This document shows, piece by piece, positions 35,834-44,644 of a stretch of DNA of 64,000 nt. This DNA is from an uncultured Clostridia bacterium (GTDB taxonomy: Bacteria > Bacillota > Clostridia > TANB77 > CAG-508). Both the position numbers and the translations under genes were made by a program. The notes under the pieces were generated by a model. The model was not told where the DNA came from, searched no databases, and was given only the letters and a program-made list of their open reading frames with translations. The number at the start of each line of letters is the position of its first letter. The stretch's first letter is position 1. The DNA is taken from contig CALXET010000001.1 in NCBI GenBank assembly GCA_944387405.1, positions 320,969 to 384,968 of the forward strand. The letters are read 5' to 3'.

Positions 35834-36916
35834 CTAATCAGAAACAAGTTCTGGGAATTTAAAATATTCCTCACTTCCCGGAAGAGTACCTTCTTCAACA
35901 TGGTTATCTAAGAAACTCTTACCTTTGCATAAATATGTATATTTAATTTCTGGTGAAATTTCTCCTGTTCCTATAACAATTGGGTCGTCCCATGTTACAT
36001 CTACTGCATACCAACCATCATTTATTTGTACATAATTCCACACATGTTTTTCTGTAACACCTTGTGAGTTAGTAGCATCTCCTTTTACTAAAATACATGG
36101 AACAGATAAGCTATCTATTATATATTTGAATGCTTTTGCATAACCTTGACAAGTCACATCTCTTTCTACTAATGCACCATATACATTACTTCTATTATCT
36201 CTAGATAAAGTTTCATCATATTTAAGATTATCGACTAACCAATCATGAACATACATAATTTTTTCAAAATTACTACTATTTTGTGGTATAGAACTTACAA
36301 TTAATTTTTTTACTTCTTCTACTTGTGAGATTGCTCTTACCACATCTGCTTTATTATTAAATCCTTTTGCAAAGTAATTTTGATTATCACCTTGATCAAT
36401 AAAAACAGTATGCGTAGTCGTATCTCCTTCTGTTACAGAATAAGTATTCAGATATACTTTTGAAAAATCTATGTAAAAAAGTCCTGGCGTATCTTGCTTT
36501 AGAGCATCTACTGCATCTTGATATGAATTAGAAAGAGCTTGTTGCCCTTCTGGTGTTTGAAGCAATGTATTGAATCTAGTTCCAAAATCAATTCTATAAT
36601 TTCCACTTTGCATATTCTCTAAATTATCTTGCAGACCAAGATAAATTGCTTTTGCATTATCATCTAATTGTTTATAAAAATAAGAATCTTCTTGGTAATC
36701 AGCAATGTTTGGATATTCATCATCTATGACTTTTACTTTATATGTATTTTGCTTTTGAAGACTTAATTTTCCGTCATTATATGATACTTTTACATCAACA
36801 CCTAATACTTTTAAAGTAATAAATGCCACAATAATAACTAAAGCTATAGTAATAATAAATTTTAAAAATAAATTAAGAATTAAATTAAGAACTCTACCAT
36901 TTTCACTTTTTATCAT
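35834..36916 (-). CDS. Membrane-anchored transglutaminase-like protease, 360 aa
   Basis: An N-terminal membrane helix (about residues 15-38) is followed by a helical spacer and a transglutaminase core from about residue 215. The triad is visible: Cys in D-V-T-C-Q-G-Y-A-K-A-F, His in E-K-H-V-W-N-Y-V and Asp in A-V-D-V-T-W-D-D-P. Bacterial members are usually extracytoplasmic peptidases or cross-linkers. It lies 13 bases below ychF and may be co-transcribed with it. Confidence 0.88.
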   Translation of the reverse strand: MIKSENGRVLNLILNLFLKFIITIALVIIVAFITLKVLGVDVKVSYNDGKLSLQKQNTYKVKVIDDEYPNIADYQEDSYFYKQLDDNAKAIYLGLQDNLENMQSGNYRIDFGTRFNTLLQTPEGQQALSNSYQDAVDALKQDTPGLFYIDFSKVYLNTYSVTEGDTTTHTVFIDQGDNQNYFAKGFNNKADVVRAISQVEEVKKLIVSSIPQNSSNFEKIMYVHDWLVDNLKYDETLSRDNRSNVYGALVERDVTCQGYAKAFKYIIDSLSVPCILVKGDATNSQGVTEKHVWNYVQINDGWYAVDVTWDDPIVIGTGEISPEIKYTYLCKGKSFLDNHVEEGTLPGSEEYFKFPELVSD

Positions 36917-36929
36917 ATGTTATCTCCAT

Positions 36930-38030
36930 TTAAACATTAAATCTAAATAATACTATATCTCCATCTTGCATTATATAATCTTTTCCTTCTGATCTTACTA
37001 AACCTTTTTCTCTAGCTTGAACCATACTGCCACATTTTATTAAATCATCAAAAGAAACTACTTCTGCTCTAATGAATCCTCTTTCTATATCTGAATGTAT
37101 CTTTCCTGCAGCTTGTGGAGCTTTTGTTCCTATTTTAATTGTCCAAGCTCTTACTTCTGGCTCTCCTGCCGTTAAAAATGACATAAGTCCAAGTAACTTA
37201 TAACTAGCTTTTATAACTTTATCTAGTCCAGATTCTGTAAGTCCTAGTTCTTTAAGCATTTCTTTTTTATCTTCTTTATCTAGCACAGATAATTCTTCTT
37301 CAAGTTTTACACATAGTGGAATAACTTCTGCGTTTTCTACTTTTGCATATTCTTTTACTTTTTTTACATATTCATTTTCATCTGGATTTTCTAAATCATT
37401 TTCAGAAACGTTTGCAATATAAAGTATTGGTTTCATTGTAAGTAAAAATGCTTCTTTAATTAATTCTTTTTCATCATCAGATAAATCTAATATTCTTGCA
37501 GGTTTTCCCTCTTCTAATACTTTTTTAACCTTTTCTAACACATCAATCTCTGCTTGATATTTTTTATCGCCTTTTAAATTCTTCTTTGCCCTATCTAATC
37601 TTTTATCTACTGTTTCAATATCTGCAAATACAAGTTCTAGATTTATTGTTTCAATATCTCTTATAGGATCGATACTTCCATCTACATGTACTATATTTGG
37701 ATCTTCAAAACATCTAACAACTTCTACAATACTATCTACTTCTCTTATGTGAGATAAAAATTTATTTCCTAAACCTTCACCTTTGCTTGCACCTTTAACT
37801 AACCCTGCAATATCAACAAATTCAATTACAGCTGGCGTTGTTTTTTGAGGATGGTACATTTCAGTTAATTTATCTAATCTCTCATCTGGTACTGCTACTA
37901 CACCTACATTTGGTTCTATTGTACAAAATGGATAATTTGCACATTCTGCTCCTGCATTTGTTATACTATTAAACATTGTACTTTTCCCTACATTAGGAAG
38001 TCCTACAATTCCTATTTTCATTGTCTTCAA
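36930..38030 (-). CDS. ychF: Redox-regulated P-loop ATPase YchF (Obg family), 366 aa
   Basis: The G1 motif G-L-P-N-V-G-K-S-T is at residues 10-18. The usual NKxD specificity motif is replaced by I-A-N-V-S-E-N-D, as in YchF/OLA1 ATPases. The C-terminus has the TGS-like end with G-D-I-V-L-F-R-F-N-V. Length is typical (about 365). YchF binds ribosomes and affects stress responses and translation accuracy. Confidence 0.96.
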   Translation of the reverse strand: MKTMKIGIVGLPNVGKSTMFNSITNAGAECANYPFCTIEPNVGVVAVPDERLDKLTEMYHPQKTTPAVIEFVDIAGLVKGASKGEGLGNKFLSHIREVDSIVEVVRCFEDPNIVHVDGSIDPIRDIETINLELVFADIETVDKRLDRAKKNLKGDKKYQAEIDVLEKVKKVLEEGKPARILDLSDDEKELIKEAFLLTMKPILYIANVSENDLENPDENEYVKKVKEYAKVENAEVIPLCVKLEEELSVLDKEDKKEMLKELGLTESGLDKVIKASYKLLGLMSFLTAGEPEVRAWTIKIGTKAPQAAGKIHSDIERGFIRAEVVSFDDLIKCGSMVQAREKGLVRSEGKDYIMQDGDIVLFRFNV

Positions 38031-38144
38031 ATCCTTTCTATGTTGTATATTTTATTTATTATTTTCTCAGTAAATATTATACTATATTTTATGTAAAAGT
38101 AAATATCAAAATAATGTTATCAACGTATTATTATTAATTTGTTA

Positions 38145-38432
38145 TTATTCCTCATAATCAATTGATGCTCTACTTATTCTAATTGCTTTGCACAAACTAG
38201 ATACTTCAAGATGTCTTGGATCTACTTTGTATTTTTCCATATTTTCTATACTATCAAATGTAGAAATAAGCATAGCATCATAATTATCTCCATTCATATT
38301 TACATTTCTTTTAATCTCAGCATTTTTTATTTCTGGAATTACACCATTTAAAGCAAGTAGTCTTTCTAAAAAAACTTCTCTTTCATTTTCAGTATTTTCT
38401 TTAAATTTCCATAATACTATATGTTTTATCAT
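38145..38432 (-). CDS. Dabb (stress-responsive alpha/beta barrel) protein, 95 aa
   Basis: The start M-I-K-H-I-V-L-W-K-F-K-E and the later Y-K-V-D-P-R-H-L-E-V match the small dimeric ferredoxin-like Dabb domain. Members form dimeric barrels and their reaction is generally unknown in bacteria. It is a single-gene unit. Confidence 0.88.
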   Translation of the reverse strand: MIKHIVLWKFKENTENEREVFLERLLALNGVIPEIKNAEIKRNVNMNGDNYDAMLISTFDSIENMEKYKVDPRHLEVSSLCKAIRISRASIDYEE

Positions 38433-38549
38433 AATTATTTATCCTTTCTTATATATTTTATTAACAAGATTTAAATACTTTATAAGTATATCATAAACAA
38501 TTAAAGTTTTATATATTTCGCTTAATGATATTTTATACAATTTTTGTTT

Positions 38550-38578
38550 TTGATATTTTATGTAAATTATGGTATAAT
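38550..38578 (+). promoter_or_regulatory. Island-type promoter for the gene at 38687
   Basis: TTGATA (38550-38555) and TATAAT (38573-38578) are 17 bp apart, with TGG before the -10 and TTATGTAAA in the spacer. Confidence 0.8.
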
Positions 38579-38585
38579 AATATTT

Positions 38586-38681
38586 GCATAACTTTATTTT
38601 TTTGTGTTATGCACCTTGAAACATTTATTTTAGAGGTGCATGATACATGCGCCTCTACAGCACTTACACAAAAGGAGGCGC
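38586..38681 (+). promoter_or_regulatory. Switch-like leader RNA of the 38687 gene
   Basis: Three pairings compete. The hairpin arms GCACCT (38611-38616) and AGGTGC form stem 1. GCGCCTC (38649-38655) can pair with GAGGCGC (38675-38681), burying the AAAGGAGG ribosome site. AGAGGTGCATG (38632-38642) can instead pair over 11 bp, including one G-U, with CATGCGCCTCT (38646-38656) around a 3-base loop, which would free the site. The paralogue at 39264 has the same layout with different bases. Confidence 0.65.
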
Positions 38682-38686
38682 ATTCT

Positions 38687-39055
38687 ATGGCATATAAACC
38701 AATGTCAGAAAACAAAGAAGTGGAAAAGGATTTGTCAATCCCTACCAAAGAAGAAATCTCAGCACAGCTCAAAAATCACTTTGGTAACAAAGAAACTGAT
38801 TTCATGATCAGAGATCTTACTGAGAGTGTTTACAAAGAGTTTCTGGAGCTTAAAGAGGCTCCATATACGGGATTTGCAGTATACCTTCCACAAAAGCCAT
38901 GTCTTATGATTTCAACGTACTCGCATGCGTGGATGCAATTCGAACGCGAGAGATATCCGAGAGATTACTCTCCCCTCACAATAAAATTTGTAGGGAAATA
39001 TATGCTCACAATAGTTCACGCTGTAAAGCGGATTTCTCTTTCGTACGTGATCTGA
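38687..39055 (+). CDS. Island protein, 122 aa, paralogue of the next gene
   Basis: I start it at the ATG at 38687, six bases after AAGGAGGC; the frame is open further up but only through the structured leader. The protein has I-P-T-K-E-E-I-S-A-Q-L-K-N-H-F, then K-P-C-L-M-I-S-T-Y and the end R-I-S-L-S-Y-V-I. It aligns along its whole length with the 39264 protein (I-P-S-K-K-E-I-Y-S-Q-L-K-D-H-F, and D-I-S-L-A-Y-V). The arginine before I-S-L-S is CGG (39029-39031), and the shared frame beyond it shows that no shift occurs. I know no family for it. Confidence 0.7.
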   Translation: MAYKPMSENKEVEKDLSIPTKEEISAQLKNHFGNKETDFMIRDLTESVYKEFLELKEAPYTGFAVYLPQKPCLMISTYSHAWMQFERERYPRDYSPLTIKFVGKYMLTIVHAVKRISLSYVI

Positions 39056-39074
39056 ATCATAAATACGGCATACG

Positions 39075-39118
39075 CTGGCTGGCTCTCAAATTTTCTATGA
39101 GAGTCGGTCAGTTTTTTT
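39075..39118 (+). terminator. Terminator of the 38687 gene
   Basis: CTGGCTGGCTCTCA (39075-39088) pairs through several G-U pairs with TGAGAGTCGGTCAG (39098-39111), followed by seven T. Confidence 0.85.
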
Positions 39119-39127
39119 ATGTTTTAA

Positions 39128-39156
39128 TTGAAACATTATGTAAATCGTGGTATAAT
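39128..39156 (+). promoter_or_regulatory. Island-type promoter for the gene at 39264
   Basis: TTGAAA (39128-39133) and TATAAT (39151-39156) are 17 bp apart. The spacer CATTATGTAAATCGTGG closely matches the promoter of the paralogue. Confidence 0.8.
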
Positions 39157-39185
39157 ATTTTTTACATATAAAATTTTTATTTTTA

Positions 39186-39260
39186 TATTATGCATCTATT
39201 AACTAAATTTTGTGAGGTGCATAATATATGTACCTCGCAAAGACTAATATGAGGAGGTAC
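39186..39260 (+). promoter_or_regulatory. Switch-like leader RNA of the 39264 gene
   Basis: TATTATGCA (39186-39194) pairs with TGCATAATA (39218-39226). GTACCTC (39230-39236) can pair with GAGGTAC (39254-39260), hiding the ribosome site. The alternative is GAGGTGCAT (39214-39222) with ATGTACCTC (39228-39236), which would expose it. Compared with the paralogue leader the stems differ by compensating changes (GCGCCTC/GAGGCGC against GTACCTC/GAGGTAC). Confidence 0.65.
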
Positions 39261-39263
39261 GTT

Positions 39264-39659
39264 ATGAAATTGTTACAAGAACTCAAAGAAATCTTTTTGG
39301 TTATTCCTTCAAAAAAGGAAATTTACTCTCAGCTTAAAGATCACTTCAAAAATACCTTGTCTGAAGAAACGCTTTTGGCTTTGACAATCAAGATTTGGGA
39401 ACTATTTGTATCTATGAAAGATAAACCCTTCCCTGATAACGCTTATCATAATCTTTATTATTCTAGGCCAAAGCTTTATATAACCAAATATGAAGATATG
39501 CACGAATTAGAACGTAGTCAATACGAATTTTGTTTCTCTATGTCAACATTGTTTTCAATACACAATTTCCTCTCAAAAGAATATGGCAAAATGTGTATTT
39601 ACAAAATAGAAAATCCTAAAGATATTTCGCTTGCGTATGTAAGTAATTGTAACAATTAA
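39264..39659 (+). CDS. Island protein, 131 aa, paralogue of the previous gene
   Basis: It starts M-K-L-L-Q-E-L after a GAGGAGG ribosome site. The first half is a helical segment with I-P-S-K-K-E-I. The second half is mixed, with L-Y-Y-S-R-P-K-L-Y-I-T-K-Y and E-R-S-Q-Y-E-F matching M-I-S-T-Y and E-R-E-R-Y-P-R of the neighbour. It is soluble and has no known domain. No terminator separates it from the next gene, so the two are probably one transcript. Confidence 0.68.
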   Translation: MKLLQELKEIFLVIPSKKEIYSQLKDHFKNTLSEETLLALTIKIWELFVSMKDKPFPDNAYHNLYYSRPKLYITKYEDMHELERSQYEFCFSMSTLFSIHNFLSKEYGKMCIYKIENPKDISLAYVSNCNN

Positions 39660-39704
39660 TCTAAGAGGTTAAACAGATCTTAAACAACTACTTAGGAGGT
39701 CACC

Positions 39705-40253
39705 ATGAAAAAAGAAACACTTGAAAAAATAAAACAAGATATTCGGAAAAACTGGAATAAAGTGCTACCATTTGCATTTATTCCCAAACCTCATTTCAAC
39801 TGCTATATGTTTGCAATATGCTGTACTATACCAACAGAAATACTAAAAGATGATGGTATTTTAGAAAACCTTACCGGTGACAGTAAAACATACTTTTCAT
39901 CTATTGGAAACTTCTCTGGTTCGACTTATCACAATCAGCAGCAGCAGAAACAAGCTTTATTAAATGATCTGGATACCCTCGGAATTACAGCTGAGGAAGT
40001 TACTTCTTCTTATACCCCGTCTTTCTTTGATAGGAAAAGCGTGCTTATTGCTTTTTATTCTAACTACATTCCTGGAATGTTTAGAAAGCATGAAGAATTT
40101 CACTTTTTACGGTACGTTCCATCTCGTAAAGAATGGATGGGAAAAGAAGGATACCCTGGTGGATTTCAGCACATCGGGCGAGGCGTTTCGATTGATGCGG
40201 TTAATGTTATAAACCAAAACTTGATTGGAATATTCAAGCTTCAGCTAAAATAA
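39705..40253 (+). CDS. Island protein with a possible Cys-His hydrolase core, 182 aa
   Basis: An AGGAGG ribosome site precedes the ATG. The protein has H-F-N-C-Y-M-F-A-I (Cys33), a long variable middle with a Q-Q-Q-Q-K run, then E-E-F-H-F-L-R-Y (His133) and R-K-E-W-M-G-K-E-G-Y-P-G. The order N-C-Y, then F-H-F-x-R, then W-x-x-K-x-G recalls small papain-like cysteine peptidases, in which Cys33 and His133 would be catalytic. This is a pattern match only. CGG encodes Arg14 (39744) and Arg136 (40110) in frame. Confidence 0.55.
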   Translation: MKKETLEKIKQDIRKNWNKVLPFAFIPKPHFNCYMFAICCTIPTEILKDDGILENLTGDSKTYFSSIGNFSGSTYHNQQQQKQALLNDLDTLGITAEEVTSSYTPSFFDRKSVLIAFYSNYIPGMFRKHEEFHFLRYVPSRKEWMGKEGYPGGFQHIGRGVSIDAVNVINQNLIGIFKLQLK

Positions 40254-40256
40254 AAA

Positions 40257-40296
40257 AAGTGGGACGAAAGTTAGCACTTCCGTTCCACTTTTTTAT
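40257..40296 (+). terminator. Terminator of the 39264-39705 island transcript
   Basis: AAGTGGGACG (40257-40266) pairs with CGTTCCACTT (40281-40290), followed by a T run. Confidence 0.85.
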
Positions 40297-40319
40297 TTTC
40301 TTCATATATTATTTTATTT

Positions 40320-40395
40320 TGGAGCTTCCAGCCAGGATCGAACTGGCCACCTCATCCTTACCATGGATGCGCTCTGCCAACTGAGCTATAGAAGC
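40320..40395 (-). tRNA. tRNA-Thr (anticodon GGT)
   Basis: On the minus strand the acceptor arms GCTTCTA and TGGAAGC pair, the D-loop has AGCTCAGTTGG, and the T-arm has GTTCGATC. The anticodon stem CATCC/GGATG encloses ATGGTAA, giving anticodon GGT for ACC and ACT. The CCA end is encoded. It is the only tRNA in the window, so the presence or absence of tRNA-Arg(CCG) cannot be judged from here. Confidence 0.95.
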
Positions 40396-40422
40396 AGATA
40401 AGCTATAAAAAAATATAGCTTA

Positions 40423-41067
40423 TTATATATCATCATCTTGTAATATATTTTTAGTTGCTTTTTTTCTTATTCTTTGAATAGCATTATCTACTGACTTTAC
40501 TGGTGAGTCTAATTTTTTTGCAATCTCAACATAAGACTCTCCATTTGCATATCTATGTAAAACTTGTTTTTCAAAATCACTTAAAGTCTCTTCTATTCTA
40601 TTTTCAACAAATTTATAATATTCTTTTTTTGTTATAGTGTCTAATGGATCTTCGGATGTATTTAAATCAAGCATCTCCATTACAGTCATATCATTATCAT
40701 CTTCATATGCAGATGTATTTAATGATAAATATGAATTAAGAGGCATATGTTTTTGTCTTGTAGAAGACTTTATTGCTGTTTGAAGCTGCCTTTCAACACA
40801 TAAATTTGCAAAAGTTTTAAATGAACTTAATTTAGTCTTATCAAAATTTTTTACAGCTTTAAATAAACCTATAAGTCCCTCCTGAACAATATCTTCCTTT
40901 TCCGCACCTACTATGAAGTATTTTGAAACCTTCATATTTACTAAATCTGTGTATTTGTCTAACAAATAATTCAATGCATCAGTATCATTATTTTCTTTTA
41001 TTAATTTAATTAATTTTTCATCTTCTAAATTGTCATATTTACTGTTAGAAAAATATAAGTTTTGCAT
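40423..41067 (-). CDS. sigH: Sporulation sigma factor SigH (Spo0H), 214 aa
   Basis: Region 2 has K-Y-F-I-V-G-A-E-K-E-D-I-V-Q-E-G-L-I-G-L-F-K-A-V, and region 3 has T-R-Q-K-H-M-P-L-N-S-Y-L-S-L, diagnostic of SigH. Region 4 ends with a helix-turn-helix (Y-V-E-I-A-K-K-L-D-S-P-V-K-S-V). SigH starts the transition from growth to sporulation. Length is normal. Confidence 0.93.
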   Translation of the reverse strand: MQNLYFSNSKYDNLEDEKLIKLIKENNDTDALNYLLDKYTDLVNMKVSKYFIVGAEKEDIVQEGLIGLFKAVKNFDKTKLSSFKTFANLCVERQLQTAIKSSTRQKHMPLNSYLSLNTSAYEDDNDMTVMEMLDLNTSEDPLDTITKKEYYKFVENRIEETLSDFEKQVLHRYANGESYVEIAKKLDSPVKSVDNAIQRIRKKATKNILQDDDI

Positions 41068-41195
41068 TAAATAGCTTGTCCTTTCTAGATTATTGCTTGA
41101 TTTTAGATAATTATATTTACATAAATTAGTATTGTCAATACTTTGGAGACATTTAATTAAATTTAATTTTACTTTTAAATAAATATAATTAAATC

Positions 41196-41549
41196 TTATA
41201 AAACATCTTTTATAGCTTCACCTATAATTCTATTTACATCTGCTATCATAATATTAAATCTTACCTCTATATCAAAATAATTCTTAACATCAGGATTTTG
41301 AACTAAAATTGCGTATAGCTCTTGAAGCTTTTTCATCTTTTCTTCTGATTGTTTTTCACCTTGAATTGCTAAAACTTGTTCTTCATATCTTATTTTTTCA
41401 AATTCATCAATTTTATCCTTTACATCTTTATCTTTCATTACTTTTTCTTTTATTTCTTTATATTCTAGATATTCTTTGCTTTTTCTTATAGTAGCAGCTA
41501 AATTGTTTACACTGTCATATACATTTACATTCTCAATTTTTGTATCCAT
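41196..41549 (-). CDS. YlbF/YmcA family regulator, 117 aa
   Basis: The helical sequence V-N-N-L-A-A-T-I-R-K-S-K-E-Y-L-E-Y, then K-D-V-K-D-K-I-D-E-F, and N-P-D-V-K-N-Y-F matches the YlbF/YmcA family. In Bacillus the Y-complex (YlbF, YmcA, YaaT) acts with RNase Y in mRNA processing and affects sporulation. Both rny and sigH are present in this window. Confidence 0.85.
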   Translation of the reverse strand: MDTKIENVNVYDSVNNLAATIRKSKEYLEYKEIKEKVMKDKDVKDKIDEFEKIRYEEQVLAIQGEKQSEEKMKKLQELYAILVQNPDVKNYFDIEVRFNIMIADVNRIIGEAIKDVL

Positions 41550-41637
41550 ATAAAATTCCTCCTTAATTATACTCTTTTATGTTTTCACTAATAATAATAT
41601 TTATCACATTTTACTTTATTTTTCAAGGAAAATTATA

Positions 41638-41694
41638 AAAGAGATACTTAAAAATGAACTAAACGGGGTTCACTTCAAAAGTATCTCTTTTTAT
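41638..41694 (-). terminator. Terminator of the GT4 gene
   Basis: AAAGAGATACTT (41638-41649) pairs with AAGTATCTCTTT (41679-41690), enclosing a smaller GAAC/GTTC hairpin. Confidence 0.75.
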
Positions 41695-41715
41695 TATACA
41701 CTATACTTTAACGAA

Positions 41716-43008
41716 TTATGCATAAGCTTGTCTCTTTTTGAAACCAAGTAAATTTGAAATTTCGCCTTCTGTATTCTTTGCTTTCTTTGTCTTTTTTGCT
41801 GTATCTTGTGCAATTTGATGAGCTTGTCTTTCTGCCATTGTTTGACATATTGCTTTTTGATATGTGAAATGAGTATCTTGAGCTATCTTCTGCCAGTTGT
41901 ATACTTCTCTTACTTTTTGTTTAGCATTTTTAACTATTCTATCACAAAGCTCTGGATTATATAACAAAGATAAAATTGAGTCTGCTAATGAATTAGCATT
42001 TCCAGCATAACTCTTCATTCCATTTACACCATGCTCTACTATTTCATTTAATCCACCAACATCTGATACAACTATTGGAATTCCTGCTGACATAGCTTCT
42101 ATTGCAACTACGCCAAAAGGTTCGTAAGTGCTTGGAAATACTGCTATATCTGCACATTTATACATCTTACATAAATCTTTTCTATTCATATGACCTGTAA
42201 AGTAAACTTTATTATTTATTCCTAAGTAATTTACTTGCTCACGAAGTTCGTCTATCATACCACCTTTACCACAAATAATAAGTTTAGAATCATGATATCC
42301 ATTTAATATTTTAGGCATTGCAGCAATTAAATTTTGAATTCCTTTTTCATATACAAGTCTTCCAGTAAATAATATTATTTTTTCATTATCTCTTGCAAAT
42401 CTTCTTCTAAATTCATAATCCTTCTCAATACCATTATAAATTGTCTGTGAAATTCCATTTGGAATAACATCTATTTTTTCAAATGGTAATCCAAATAGTC
42501 TTTGAAGTTCACATTTCATAAAATTACTATTTACAATTACTTCAGTAGCTTCATATGTAAGCATCCATTCAGTATCATTTATATATCTTTGAGTTTCATC
42601 ATGGATTCCACTATTTCTACCTGATTCTGTAGCATGTATTGTTGCAGTAATTGGTATGTCAAAAGAGTGTTTTAATGCTTGAGCAGCATTTGCTACAAGC
42701 CAATCATGTGCATGAATTATATCAAATTTTCCTTTTTTATTTATAACTTCTGTTGCTTTTGCAATCATATTAAAATTAAGTTGCAAAATCCAATCTATAA
42801 AGTTATTTGGATGAATCATATAATTATCAACCCTATATACTTCTACACCTTTATCATTTTCATAATAAGGTACATCTCCATCTCTGTATGTAATTACTGT
42901 AACTTCATGTCCATCACTAATTAGTCTATGAGATAAATCATGTACAACCATTGATATTCCTCCGACTATTCTTGGTGGATATTCCCATGAAAGCATTAAA
43001 ATTTTCAT
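41716..43008 (-). CDS. GT4 glycosyltransferase, probable alpha-glucan synthase, 430 aa
   Basis: The GT-B fold is complete: N-terminal L-S-W-E-Y-P-P-R-I-V-G-G-I-S (residues 5-18), H-A-H-D-W-L near 100, and the nucleotide-sugar site E-P-F-G-V-V-A-I-E-A-M-S-A-G near 300. The Lys/Ala-rich C-terminus is unusual. It is divergent from, and adjacent to, DUF4912 and a GH57 branching enzyme. This trio recurs in Clostridia and suggests storage alpha-glucan synthesis. Confidence 0.88.
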   Translation of the reverse strand: MKILMLSWEYPPRIVGGISMVVHDLSHRLISDGHEVTVITYRDGDVPYYENDKGVEVYRVDNYMIHPNNFIDWILQLNFNMIAKATEVINKKGKFDIIHAHDWLVANAAQALKHSFDIPITATIHATESGRNSGIHDETQRYINDTEWMLTYEATEVIVNSNFMKCELQRLFGLPFEKIDVIPNGISQTIYNGIEKDYEFRRRFARDNEKIILFTGRLVYEKGIQNLIAAMPKILNGYHDSKLIICGKGGMIDELREQVNYLGINNKVYFTGHMNRKDLCKMYKCADIAVFPSTYEPFGVVAIEAMSAGIPIVVSDVGGLNEIVEHGVNGMKSYAGNANSLADSILSLLYNPELCDRIVKNAKQKVREVYNWQKIAQDTHFTYQKAICQTMAERQAHQIAQDTAKKTKKAKNTEGEISNLLGFKKRQAYA

Positions 43009-43327
43009 TTACACATGACTCCTTTCAATTTTTTCTCTTTTGTCTTTTTACTTTTTTCCCTTACTTTATTTCATATTGTATATATAATTTTTTAAAAAGT
43101 AAACTATTTTTTACAAATTTTCTTATTTTTTTCATGTTTTCGACAAATTGCTTTATTATCCTCACATTTTATGTTTATTAACTCTAGTTTTATTTTATCT
43201 TTTTATTTTATTTTTGTAATTTTTTTTACAAAAAAATCTTCTTTTTTATTTATATTAGTGTTGAAAAAAATATTTTTATGGTATACTATAGTAGGAAATA
43301 ATTCTTATATTTACTAAGGAGGAAAAA

Positions 43328-44575
43328 ATGTCTAAAAAATTAACAAAAGATATTGCAAGTGAAGAAGAAAAAATAGAAGAAAATGCAGTAAAAAAAGTAG
43401 CTAAAAAAGTGACTAAAACTTCATCAAAGTCAGTGGATACAAAAACTACAAAAAAAGCTACAACTAAGAAAAGTGTAGCTAAAGACGTAACTTCTAAAAC
43501 TAAAAAAGGAATTGAAAAAGTAGATGAAAAGAAAGAAAAAGTAGTAAAAAAGGCCACTAAAAAAGCATCATCTAAAAAAGAAGAACCTTCTAAAGATGAT
43601 GTAAAAAAAGAAGTAAAAAAAGCAAGTAAAAAAGCCACTAAAACTACTAAAGCTTTAGAAAAAGAAGAAGTAAAGAATACTACTCTACCTGAAGAGAAAC
43701 CTAAAAAAAGAGGTCGTCCAAAAAAGATAGTTTCTGAAGAAGTAAAGGAAATTAAAGAAGAAAAAGAAGCCGAACCTAAAGCTACTAAAAAAGCTGTAAC
43801 CAAAAAGACAACTAAAAAAGCTACTTCTACAAAAAAAGCCACAACTACAAAGAAAAAGGCTACTACTTCTACTAAGAAAAAAACTGCAGCAAAAAAATCT
43901 TCTACTAAAAAGACTTCTAAAACTAAAAAAGATAAAAGAACAATTAGATTTGTTAAGACATTAAGCCTTTCAAAACAATACTTAAAGAAAAATACTGCGA
44001 TATTAGAATATTTTGACTTGCCTTATAGATATAATGAAACAACAGTAAAAGTATTAGCACAAACACCAAAAGTATTGTTTGTGTATTGGGATATATCAGA
44101 TCATGACAGAGATCAATATAAATTACATTATGGTGAAGACTTTTTCGATACTACATACCCTGTTTTATTAGTTAAAAACGAAACAAAAGGATATGTAGAA
44201 GAAATTCCTATAAATGATTTTGCAAATAGTTGGTACATACATATCTCTGATCCAAGAAGTACCTATTCTATTGAACTTGGAAGAAAATATAAAAATATGC
44301 CAAAATTTGAATCACCATATATTTATATAAAAGAATCAAATGAAATTATCGCTCCAAATGATCATGTTCTACTAGAAGAAATCAAGCCAAAGATAAAATA
44401 TAAAAATGCTAAAACTAATGAAGTAATTTTCAAAAACATTTCTAATGTTATTAAAGATGGTAAAATTCTTGATTTTTATAGCTTATATCAAGTTTTGTAT
44501 AATGTTGAAGATATAAACGAATTCTTTACTTTAAACAATCCATCATCCGGAAATCCTACTTCAACATTTAAATAA
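43328..44575 (+). CDS. DUF4912 protein with a lysine-rich N-terminal tail, 415 aa
   Basis: The first 200 residues are a low-complexity basic tail of K-K-A-T-K-K-A type repeats, reminiscent of histone-H1-like tails. The folded DUF4912 domain follows (V-L-F-V-Y-W-D-I-S, then W-Y-I-H-I-S-D-P), a carbohydrate-module-like domain. It sits directly before the branching enzyme with 69 bases between. The tail could bind glucan-associated RNA or DNA, but this is speculation. Confidence 0.82.
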   Translation: MSKKLTKDIASEEEKIEENAVKKVAKKVTKTSSKSVDTKTTKKATTKKSVAKDVTSKTKKGIEKVDEKKEKVVKKATKKASSKKEEPSKDDVKKEVKKASKKATKTTKALEKEEVKNTTLPEEKPKKRGRPKKIVSEEVKEIKEEKEAEPKATKKAVTKKTTKKATSTKKATTTKKKATTSTKKKTAAKKSSTKKTSKTKKDKRTIRFVKTLSLSKQYLKKNTAILEYFDLPYRYNETTVKVLAQTPKVLFVYWDISDHDRDQYKLHYGEDFFDTTYPVLLVKNETKGYVEEIPINDFANSWYIHISDPRSTYSIELGRKYKNMPKFESPYIYIKESNEIIAPNDHVLLEEIKPKIKYKNAKTNEVIFKNISNVIKDGKILDFYSLYQVLYNVEDINEFFTLNNPSSGNPTSTFK

Positions 44576-44644
44576 AGTAAATTCTTAAAATTATAATAGA
44601 CTTATTACTTATATGGTTGTCTATTTAAAATAAAGGAGATTATA

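Noticed and set aside
38525..38686. N-terminal extension of the 38687 gene
   Set aside because: The open frame runs through the promoter and structured leader. The good ribosome site and the alignment with the paralogue both start near 38687.
43276..43842. Long minus-strand frame opposite the lysine-rich DUF4912 gene
   Set aside because: It is the antisense of AAA/AAG repeats, giving an artificial Phe/Leu/Ser protein without a ribosome site.
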